A program made the position numbers and the translations under genes. From Streptococcus pneumoniae (lineage in GTDB: Bacteria > Bacillota > Bacilli > Lactobacillales > Streptococcaceae): a stretch of DNA of 64,000 nt. This document shows, one piece after another, positions 51,201 to 59,244 of the stretch (position 1 is its first letter; each line of letters starts with the position of its first letter). The notes below the pieces were generated by a model, which made no database searches, was not told the origin of the DNA, and saw only the letters and a list, made by a program, of their open reading frames with translations. Location: the NCBI RefSeq assembly GCF_001457635.1, contig NZ_LN831051.1, forward strand, positions 1,488,001 to 1,552,000, read 5' to 3'.

Positions 51201-53627
51201 AACAAACTTGCAGAAGATTCAAACTTAGCTAAGAAAGAAGTCCTTTCTGTTACGGGGATGAAGGATGGTCAATTCGTGACCGATTTATCAGATATTGATA
51301 AGATTATGGTTCACTATGCTGATGGTACTAAGGAAGAAATGGATGTTACTAAGAATACTGATTCTAAAGTCCAACAAGTGCGTGAATATAGTGTATCTGG
51401 TCTTGGTGATGTTGTTTATACACCGAATATGGTTGTTAAAAATCGTGATAAATTGATTGCTGATGTTAAATCTCAATTATCAAGTGTGGAATTGATTTCA
51501 CAAGAAGTAAGAGATTTAATGAGTAGACGTGATAAACCTGCAGAGAATACGGATGAACGTAAGAATGGTTATATTAAAGATCTATACTTAGAAGAAAGCT
51601 TTGCCGAAGTGAAGCAAAATCTAGATAAGTTAGTCAAATCCTTGGTCGAAAATGAAGACCATCAATTGAATGGTGATGAAGCTGCGATAAAATCACTTCT
51701 CAAGAAAGTGGAAACCAATAAAGCTAAAATCATGATGGCTCTGACTTATCTCAATCGTTACTATGATATCAAATACGGTGACATAAGTATAAAAAACATC
51801 ATGATGTTCAAACCTGATTTTTATGGTAAAACACCAAGTGTTATTGACAGACTCATCAACATCGGTTCAAGTGAAAAGAACTTGAAAGGGGATCGGACTC
51901 AGGATGCTTACCGTGAAATCATCGCAGGTAATACTGGTAAAAGTAATTTGCGTAACTTCTTAGAATACAACATGCGTCTGTTTACAGAGGATAAAGACAT
52001 CAATGATTGGTTTATCCACTCAGCTAAGAATGTTTATGTTTCAGAACCTAAGACAACAAATACAGAGTTGAAAGATAAACGTCATCGTGTGTTCGATGGT
52101 TTAGATAACGGTGTTCATGGTCGTATGATTTTACCACTTCTAACGCTTAAAGATGCCCATATGTTCTTAATTTCAACATATAACACGATGGCGTACAGTT
52201 CATTTGAGAAATATGGAAAACATACAGAAGAAGCTCGTAATGAGTTCAAAACTAAGATTGATGAAGTTGCACATGCTCAACAAACTTATTTAGATTTCTG
52301 GTCCAGATTAGCTCTGCCTAATGTTCGTGATAGACTTCTTAAGAGTCAAAATATGGTACCGACACCAGTTTGGGATAACCAGACCTACAATGGTTCTCCT
52401 GTAGGTCGTCGAGGATTTGACAGTAAAGGTAACCCTATAGCTCCAATTCGTGAATTATATGGTCCAACATGGCGACACCATGATAGAGACTGGCGTATGG
52501 GCGCTATGGCATCAATATTCCCTAATCCAAATAATGATGACAAGGTCTTGTTTATGGTGACGGATATGATTAGCCCATTTGGTATTTCAGCCTTTACTCA
52601 CGAAACAACACACGTAAACGATAGAATGCTTTACTTCGGTGGTCATAAGCATCGTCAAGGTACAGACGTTGAAGCCTATGCTCAAGGTATGTTGCAAACA
52701 CCTGACAGCTCAACGACTAATGGTGAATACGGCGCACTTGGAATTAACATGGCTTACCATCGTCCAAATGATGGTAACCAATGGTACAACCCAGATCCTG
52801 ACAAATTAAAGACACGTGATGACATTGACCGCTACATGAGAAACTACAATGAAGCTATGATGTTGCTTGATCATGTAGAAGCTGATGCTGTACTTCCTAA
52901 AATTAAAGGAGACAATAGTAAGTGGTTCAAGAAGATTGACAAAGAAATGCGCTCTAAGATTCAGTATAATGATCTTTTAGGTCCAAACCAATGGGATAGT
53001 ATCCGTGATTTGAAAGATGAAGAAAAGGTAATGACTTTATCTAGCGTCAATGATTTAGTGGATAATAACTTCATGACAAAACATGGAAATCCAGGTAATG
53101 GACGTTATAGACCAGAAGATTTTACACCAAACTCAGCTTACGTAAATGTCAATATGATGGCAGGAATTTACGGTGGGAATACGAGTCAAGGTGCTCCTGG
53201 TTCATTATCATTTAAGCACAATGCTTTCCGTATGTGGGGCTATTATGGTTATGAAAATGGCTTTATTAGTTATGTATCAAATAAATACAAAGCAGAAGCA
53301 GATAAAAACAACCACGGTTTACTAAGCGATAAGCTAATAATTAATAAAGTATCGAAAGGAAACTTTAATACTCTTGAAGAGTGGAAGAGACATTGGTACG
53401 GGGAAGTTCTTGCTAAAGCTAAGAAAGGTTTTGAGGCTATCGATATTGATGGCGTCCATATCAGTAACTATGATGAGTTAAGGCCTTTATTTGATAAAGC
53501 AGTTGAAGAAGATTTGAAGAAACCAGATGACTTCTCTCACACTGTTGCTCTTAAATCTAAGGTCTTCAAAGCCCTTCTTAAAAACACAGACGGTTTCTTT
53601 AATAAACTGTTTAAAGAAGACATTTAA
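48210..53627 (+). CDS. Surface M26 zinc metalloprotease (ZmpB/ZmpD-like)
   Basis: The 1805-residue protein starts at TTG 48210 behind GGTGGAGGA. It has a signal-like N-terminus ([28 protein letters not shown]), LPNTG at 75-79 and two membrane segments. Repeats of the forms [16 protein letters not shown] and [20 protein letters not shown] follow, then a G5 domain (about 345-430). The metalloprotease carries HETTH (1464-1468) with E1488 as third ligand. There is no serine protease domain. Codon use is normal for the host (CGT, GGT), unlike the 3' part of the preceding gene. It lies 43 bp after that gene and is probably co-transcribed. The substrate cannot be assigned. Confidence 0.9.
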   Translation: [1805 protein letters not shown]

Positions 53628-53666
53628 ATGTTTAGAATATAGAAGGAACAGTTTTTTGCTCCCTCT

Positions 53667-53698
53667 GAAAAGTCATCATTTGATGGCTTTTTTCTATA
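53667..53698 (+). terminator. Terminator of the M26 pair
   Basis: AAAAGTCATC pairs with GATGGCTTTT around ATTT, with a T6 run (about 53669-53693). Confidence 0.65.
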
Positions 53699-53880
53699 TA
53701 GGGTACTTGAAAGGCTATCATCGGACAAAATAAAGAAGGCATGATATAATATAAGGTAGATTTCTATGTCATAAAACAAAAAACTGTTTGAACATCATTC
53801 ATTTGAGAACCCTTTATGTTCAAACGATAGTAAAATAAAATAGGATCTCTAAACCCTTGCTACGAAAGGAAAAAAACTCA

Positions 53881-54732
53881 ATGGCTACTATTCAATGGTT
53901 TCCTGGTCACATGTCTAAAGCGCGTCGACAGGTGCAGGAAAATTTAAAATTTGTTGATTTTGTAACGATTTTGGTGGATGCACGCTTACCTCTATCTAGT
54001 CAAAATCCTATGTTGACCAAGATTGTTGGTGATAAACCAAAACTCTTGATTTTAAATAAGGCGGATTTGGCTGATCCAGCAATGACCAAGGAATGGCGTC
54101 AGTATTTTGAATCACAAGGAATCCAAACTCTGGCTATCAACTCCAAGGAGCAAGTGACTGTAAAAGTTGTAACAGATGCTGCTAAAAAACTCATGGCTGA
54201 TAAGATTGCTCGCCAGAAAGAACGTGGGATTAAGATTGAAACCTTGCGTACCATGATTATCGGGATTCCAAACGCTGGCAAATCAACTCTCATGAATCGT
54301 TTGGCTGGCAAGAAAATTGCCGTTGTCGGCAACAAACCAGGGGTTACAAAGGGACAACAGTGGCTCAAAACTAATAAGGACCTTGAAATCCTAGACACAC
54401 CGGGGATTCTTTGGCCTAAGTTTGAAGATGAAACTGTTGCACTGAAACTGGCCTTGACTGGAGCTATCAAAGACCAGTTGCTTCCTATGGATGAGGTAAC
54501 TATTTTTGGCCTCAATTATTTCAAAGAACATTATCCAGAAAAGTTGGCTGAACGTTTCAAACAAATGAAAATTGAAGAAGAAGCTCCGATTATTATTATG
54601 GACATGACCCGCGCCCTCGGTTTCAGAGACGACTATGACCGTTTCTACAGTCTCTTCGTGAAGGAAGTCCGTGATGGCAAACTCGGTAACTATACCTTAG
54701 ATACATTGGAAGACCTAGATGGCGACGATTAA
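53881..54732 (+). CDS. rbgA: Ribosome biogenesis GTPase RbgA (YlqF)
   Basis: The 283-residue protein is a circularly permuted GTPase needed for late 50S assembly. The order is [12 protein letters not shown] (6-17), G4 ILNKADL (about 57-63), G1 [12 protein letters not shown] (about 127-138) and G3 LDTPGIL (about 170-177), as expected for YlqF. The start is ATG 53881 behind GAAAGGA; an upstream TTG start is unlikely. It overlaps rnhB by 14 bp. Confidence 0.95.
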   Translation: MATIQWFPGHMSKARRQVQENLKFVDFVTILVDARLPLSSQNPMLTKIVGDKPKLLILNKADLADPAMTKEWRQYFESQGIQTLAINSKEQVTVKVVTDAAKKLMADKIARQKERGIKIETLRTMIIGIPNAGKSTLMNRLAGKKIAVVGNKPGVTKGQQWLKTNKDLEILDTPGILWPKFEDETVALKLALTGAIKDQLLPMDEVTIFGLNYFKEHYPEKLAERFKQMKIEEEAPIIIMDMTRALGFRDDYDRFYSLFVKEVRDGKLGNYTLDTLEDLDGDD

Positions 54733-55498
54733 AGAAATCAAAGAACTACTTGCTACAGTCAAGGACCTTGATAACCCTATTTTTTTAGATCTTGAAAAGG
54801 ACAATCGCTCTGGAGTTCAAAAGGAAATCAGCAAGCGTAAAAAAGCCATTCAAGCTGAATTGGATGAGGATCTTCGTTTGGAAGCTATGCTTTCCTACGA
54901 AAAAGAACTTTACAAGCAAGGAGTGACCTTAATTGCTGGTGTTGATGAGGTTGGCCGTGGTCCTCTGGCTGGACCTGTAGTCGCTGCAGCCGTTATTTTA
55001 CCTAAAAATTGTAAAATTAGAGGTCTCAACGACAGCAAGAAAATTCCTAAAAAGAAACATCTGGAGATTTTCAAAGCCGTTCAAAACCAAGCCCTGTCAA
55101 TCGGAATTGGTATCATGAATAATCAAGTCATCGACCAAGTCAATATCTATGAAGCGACCAAACTAGCTATGAAGGAAGCAATCTCCCAGCTCAGTCCTCA
55201 ACCTGAGTACCTTTTGATAGATGCCATGAAACTGGATTTACCAATTTCACAAACTTCCATCATCAAAGGAGATGCCAATTCCCTTTCAATTGCAGCAGCT
55301 TCCATAGTAGCCAAGGTGACACGTGATGAATTGATGAAGGAATACGATCAGCAGTTCCCTGGCTATGATTTCGCTGCAAATGCAGGATATGGAACTGCTA
55401 AACACCTAGAAGGACTCGAAAAATTAGGAGTTACCCCAATTCACCGAACCAGCTTTGAACCAATTAAATCACTGGTTTTAGATAAAAAAGAAAGTTAA
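54719..55498 (+). CDS. rnhB: Ribonuclease HII
   Basis: The 259-residue enzyme cuts RNA in RNA-DNA hybrids and at single ribonucleotides. It carries [21 protein letters not shown] (about 74-94) with the Asp and Glu of the active site, [12 protein letters not shown] with the third Asp, LLIDAMKL and [17 protein letters not shown]. The N-terminal 65 residues form the usual substrate-binding extension. The gene overlaps rbgA, a conserved pair. Confidence 0.95.
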   Translation: MATIKEIKELLATVKDLDNPIFLDLEKDNRSGVQKEISKRKKAIQAELDEDLRLEAMLSYEKELYKQGVTLIAGVDEVGRGPLAGPVVAAAVILPKNCKIRGLNDSKKIPKKKHLEIFKAVQNQALSIGIGIMNNQVIDQVNIYEATKLAMKEAISQLSPQPEYLLIDAMKLDLPISQTSIIKGDANSLSIAAASIVAKVTRDELMKEYDQQFPGYDFAANAGYGTAKHLEGLEKLGVTPIHRTSFEPIKSLVLDKKES

Positions 55499-55513
55499 TT
55501 AAAAGGAGATACC

Positions 55514-57064
55514 ATGGAGGAACAGTCGGAAATAGTCCGTTCTAAGAAAGAATTCGCCTTTGCATCCAGCACTATACTATCCCAAGTTGGTCGAGGAATC
55601 ATTGTCGGCCTCGTCGTTGGAATTATCGTCGGATCCTTTCGTTTCTTAATTGAAAAGGGCTTCCACCTGATACAAGGACTTTATCAAGATCAAGCGCACC
55701 TATTTGTTAATTTATTTATTATCGCCCTGTTTTATCTAATCATCTGCTGGCTCAGTGCCAAACTGACACGCTCTGAAAAAGATATTAAAGGCTCAGGAAT
55801 TCCGCAAGTCGAAGCCGAACTGAAAGGCCTCATGACCCTCAACTGGTGGGGCATTCTCTGGAAAAAATATATTCTAGGAATTCTAGCTATTGCCAGCGGA
55901 CTCATGCTGGGGCGTGAAGGGCCAAGTATCCAACTGGGAGCAGTTGGTGGTAAAGGAATTGCCAAGTGGCTCAAATCCAGTCCAGTGGAGGAACGTTCCT
56001 TGATTGCCAGTGGTGCTGCAGCAGGACTAGCCGCTGCCTTTAATGCACCGATTGCTGGACTTCTCTTTGTGGTAGAAGAAGTCTATCATCACTTTTCACG
56101 CTTTTTCTGGGTTTCTACACTAGCAGCCAGTCTCGTAGCAAACTTTGTTTCTCTGCTCATATTTGGCCTAACACCCGTACTGGATATGCCTGATAATATC
56201 CCTCTAATGACCCTAGATCAGTATTGGATATATCTCGTTATGGGAATTTTCCTTGGATTTTCAGGTTTTCTCTATGAGAAAGCTGTATTAAACGTCGGAA
56301 GAGTTTATGACTTGATTGGTCAAAAAATCCATTTGGATAGAGCATATTATCCAATTCTGGCCTTCATTCTCATCATACCAGTCGGAATCTTTTTACCCCA
56401 CATCCTTGGTGGTGGAAATCAGCTTGTACTTTCCTTAACTGAGCAAGATTTTAGTTTTCAAGTTCTATTAGCTTACTTTTTGATCCGTTTTATCTGGAGC
56501 ATGATTAGCTATGGAAGTGGTCTTCCAGGAGGAATTTTCCTACCAATTTTGGCTCTCGGTTCCTTGCTTGGTGCCTTAGTTGGTGTTATCTGTGTCAATC
56601 TTGGACTTGTCAGTCAAGAGCAATTCCCTATATTTGTCATTCTAGGAATGAGTGGTTATTTTGGAGCAATATCTAAGGCTCCCTTAACTGCTATGATACT
56701 CGTAACTGAGATGGTAGGAGATATTCGCAACCTCATGCCACTTGGTCTTGTCACTCTTGTTTCTTATATTATCATGGATTTACTCAAGGGTGCACCAGTC
56801 TATGAAGCCATGCTGGAAAAAATGCTTCCAGAAGAAGTATCCAGCGAAGGAGAAGTTACACTTATCGAAATACCAGTTTCTGATAAAATTGCTGGGAAAC
56901 AAGTTCATGAACTCAACTTACCACACAACGTCCTCATCACTACCCAAGTCCATAATGGCAAGAGCCAAACAGTTAACGGCTCAACCAGAATGTATCTGGG
57001 TGATATGATTCACCTGGTGATTCCAAAAAGTGAAATTGGAAAAGTCAAAGATTTGTTGTTGTAG
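55514..57064 (+). CDS. ClC-type chloride channel/antiporter with a C-terminal TrkA_C domain
   Basis: The 516-residue membrane protein has about ten hydrophobic segments and ClC signatures GSGIPQVE (about 94-101), GREGPSIQLGAVGG (about 133-146; the gating Glu) and GGIFLPILALGSLLGAL (about 342). The EEVYHHF glutamate (about 190) near the internal side suggests a proton-coupled antiporter rather than a channel. A cytosolic TrkA_C/RCK_C domain ends the protein (about 440-516). It starts 15 bp after rnhB with AAGGAG. Confidence 0.92.
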   Translation: MEEQSEIVRSKKEFAFASSTILSQVGRGIIVGLVVGIIVGSFRFLIEKGFHLIQGLYQDQAHLFVNLFIIALFYLIICWLSAKLTRSEKDIKGSGIPQVEAELKGLMTLNWWGILWKKYILGILAIASGLMLGREGPSIQLGAVGGKGIAKWLKSSPVEERSLIASGAAAGLAAAFNAPIAGLLFVVEEVYHHFSRFFWVSTLAASLVANFVSLLIFGLTPVLDMPDNIPLMTLDQYWIYLVMGIFLGFSGFLYEKAVLNVGRVYDLIGQKIHLDRAYYPILAFILIIPVGIFLPHILGGGNQLVLSLTEQDFSFQVLLAYFLIRFIWSMISYGSGLPGGIFLPILALGSLLGALVGVICVNLGLVSQEQFPIFVILGMSGYFGAISKAPLTAMILVTEMVGDIRNLMPLGLVTLVSYIIMDLLKGAPVYEAMLEKMLPEEVSSEGEVTLIEIPVSDKIAGKQVHELNLPHNVLITTQVHNGKSQTVNGSTRMYLGDMIHLVIPKSEIGKVKDLLL

Positions 57065-57113
57065 TATAATTGTTACATAATTTATGTTATGTAAATAACA
57101 ACTTAATTTATTT

Positions 57114-57153
57114 AAATAACCGATTCTCAGCAATGAGATCGGTTATTTTTTAC
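57114..57153 (+). terminator. Terminator of the ClC gene
   Basis: AAATAACCGATTCTC pairs with GAGATCGGTTATTT around AGCAAT (57115-57149), followed by Ts. Confidence 0.75.
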
Positions 57154-57281
57154 AGATAAGATATTTCTCATACAAATAATTGAACTTTGGTAAAAATAAG
57201 ACTATAATCAAGTTAGAAATGATAATGCATCAAGCTAGAAAGGAGTTTACTGTATCAAATCTGTACAGTAAGATTAAAATC

Positions 57282-57476
57282 ATGAAAAAGAAAACGATAG
57301 CAATTATACAATGCATTTTGTATCTCATAGCTCCTTATATAGCTCTTCAGTTATGTAGAATGAACAGAAGTATCGTTACTGATAATCTCTTTTTTATTTT
57401 CCTTATTCTGCTGACTATTTCATTCTGGTTTAGTATTTGGAAACTAGAAAAAGCATTAGATAATGATTCACAATGA
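57282..57476 (+). CDS. Small hydrophobic protein of unknown function
   Basis: From ATG 57282 it encodes MKKKTIAIIQCILYLIAPYI and continues with a second hydrophobic stretch (NLFFIFLILLTISFWFSIW), 64 residues in all: two membrane helices with a short acidic tail. The start is uncertain. The only good ribosome-binding site, AAGGAG at 57239-57244, lies 37 nt upstream, and the frame is open to 57180. It resembles no family I know. It could be an immunity-like or accessory membrane protein at the island border. Confidence 0.45.
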   Translation: MKKKTIAIIQCILYLIAPYIALQLCRMNRSIVTDNLFFIFLILLTISFWFSIWKLEKALDNDSQ

Positions 57477-57575
57477 AACTCCAAAGATTTAGATCTGTTT
57501 TACTCAAAAACTAAAAGTTTATGTACAATTGATTAAACTAAAGCTAAACCATTGATACAACTGAATTAGAAGCAT

Positions 57576-57774
57576 AAAGTACATTCTTTGAAAAGTGTAC
57601 TTTATTTTTGTTTTGTACATTATTCTGGAGTGGTATTTTGTGTGTTTTATAGTACATAATATCCTCAAATCTAAGAAATTGATTTGTACATTTTTTACTC
57701 AAGTAACAGCAGAAGAAGTGGTGGTTCAATTGTACATTTTTAAAAATAAAGTAGCTATTTCATTGATAGCTACT
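57576..57774. other. Intergenic hairpins at the island border
   Basis: AAAGTACA (57576-57583) / TGTACTTT (57596-57603) with a T run is a terminator on the plus strand. GTAGCTAT (57751-57758) / ATAGCTAC (57766-57773) followed on the minus strand by a T-rich tail can terminate the gene that ends at 57773. GTACATT-type words recur three times (57580, 57615, 57731). No gene is seen in 57477-57772. Confidence 0.55.
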
Positions 57775-58669
57775 ATTCTTGTGTTTGAACTTCTTTATTA
57801 AGGTCATTTAATAAATTGTTAATTTTTGATTCAACTGATATTCTTGTTACTTTTAAGATATTTTTTGGTTTTAGAGAAGGATTATTAGGGTTGTTTACTT
57901 CAAAACAATTTTCGTAATTTTTCAATTCAGGGATCGCTTCGTACCATTTTGCAAAGGAACGAGTAAGAATTATTATCACTTTATCATTTTTGTCATCTAT
58001 TCTTTTTTTAATTTTTCTGAAGAGGAATTTTTGTGTAGGAAGGTAATCTTTTATCTTTCTGTTACTATTTGGGGAAGTACCTTTAGCTAATTTGTCATAC
58101 ATATCATTATAAGATATAGAATGGTAGGGAAAGAACTCAGCAAGTGCAATATTTTTAGTTATCTTTTTTAAAGATTTAATAATTTTTTTGTTATATTTTT
58201 CTTTATCCTTTTCATTATCTTTTTCATCATGGTCTTCAACCCAGCATTTCATTTTATTTCCCCAATATCCTAGATCACTTTCATTTGCTAATTCAAATGC
58301 GTGGAAGAATGGCTGTTCCATTTCTAGATTTTCTTTTATAGTTTGTTCGTATTTAATGCCGTCTTTATTAGTGCTGTTTTTATAAGCATCATAATATTCT
58401 GTGCTATAGCCTGGGTTTAAACTTAAGATTATAATTTTTGCATTATCTATATCACCAACAAAATGTTGAGGATAAACATTTAGTCGGAGTTTATATTTTT
58501 CTTTGGCTGCTTTCTTTGTTTTTTCATTAGCATCATCATCTACTTTATCTACTGGGGGATATTTTTTTGAATTTAATAGCTTTTTAATATATTTCAGGTC
58601 CGCAGTAGCAACGATTATCTTCTCACCATTATATATTTCCGAAGTAGTATCTATCCAAGGATTTTCCAT
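57773..58669 (-). CDS. Accessory protein with an LSLNPG motif (weakly uracil-DNA-glycosylase-like)
   Basis: This 298-residue protein is not one I can name. The segment AKIIILSLNPGYSTEYYD (NPG at 85-87) looks like the active-site strand of uracil-DNA-glycosylase-like proteins. A later strand KVIIILTRSFAKWYEAIPEL (near residue 240) is where such folds carry a second motif, but the HPS signature is absent, so the match is weak. Two highly charged stretches (DDDANEKTKKAAKEKYK; DHDEKDNEKDKEKYNKK) flank the core. The start is ATG 58669, or GTG 58672, behind GAGG. The gene is AT-rich and sits among restriction-modification relics. It appears to have replaced the 5' end of the neighbouring nuclease gene. 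The function is unknown. Confidence 0.7.
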   Translation of the reverse strand: MENPWIDTTSEIYNGEKIIVATADLKYIKKLLNSKKYPPVDKVDDDANEKTKKAAKEKYKLRLNVYPQHFVGDIDNAKIIILSLNPGYSTEYYDAYKNSTNKDGIKYEQTIKENLEMEQPFFHAFELANESDLGYWGNKMKCWVEDHDEKDNEKDKEKYNKKIIKSLKKITKNIALAEFFPYHSISYNDMYDKLAKGTSPNSNRKIKDYLPTQKFLFRKIKKRIDDKNDKVIIILTRSFAKWYEAIPELKNYENCFEVNNPNNPSLKPKNILKVTRISVESKINNLLNDLNKEVQTQE

Positions 58670-58708
58670 CACAATAACCTCTAATTCAAATTAATAACAC
58701 TATTTTAT

Positions 58709-59170
58709 CATAAAAAAGAAATAATTAACGCTCTCGTCGAACGTGATTTTAATGATATAGAAGTTCACATCATTCAATGCAAAACAAATTGGAATGATAA
58801 TGCTCAAATTCCTATGTTATGGGACGCAGTATACCAAGCTGATAACTTTAGAAATGGCATATCTGTTGGAATAAACGGCAAATCAATTCGTTATGTAAAG
58901 AGATTTACCTATTCGTTTGTTACATTACCATCCAACAAACTTAAAAAAGATGGTAAAGATACATTTAAAACTACTTCTACGTCCGTTTTACGTGTTTTAA
59001 ATCTTTCTGGTGGAAATTACTGGGGTCTTCCTTCTAAAAGCGGTGTTGCTAGCTCAGTTAAAGAATTAGTTAATAGAAACTTACATACTGGGTACAATAA
59101 CCTTGTTATTAATACAATTGGTATGGCTATACCTCAGTTAAATTCAACATTTAATTATTTTAAATTATAA
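58709..59170 (+). pseudogene. C-terminal part of a probable restriction endonuclease, 5' end lost
   Basis: The open frame without a start codon reads KKEIINALVERDFNDIEVHI, then IQCKTNWNDNAQIPMLWDAV and so on to FNYFKL, stop TAA at 59168-59170. The IEVHIIQCKTNW strand fits the E-x-K half of a PD-(D/E)xK nuclease site. A convergent C5 methyltransferase follows, which makes a type II restriction enzyme the likely origin. The first half is missing and the gene borders the divergent NPG-motif gene. An ATG at 58814 exists but has no ribosome-binding site. Confidence 0.65.
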
Positions 59171-59182
59171 ATTTATAACATA

Positions 59183-59227
59183 AAAAACTTATAATCAGAA
59201 ATAGTTTAATTCTGATTATAAGTTTTT
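59183..59227. terminator. Bidirectional terminator between nuclease relic and methyltransferase
   Basis: A perfect 17-bp stem (59183-59199 with 59211-59227; arm AAAAACTTATAATCAGA) with A/T runs at both ends serves both convergent genes. Confidence 0.85.
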
Positions 59228-59244
59228 GTTTTTATGATGCTAAA

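Noticed and set aside
58814-59170. A free-standing small gene from ATG 58814
   Set aside because: There is no ribosome-binding site, and the frame is open and nuclease-like upstream of this ATG, so it is the end of a truncated gene.
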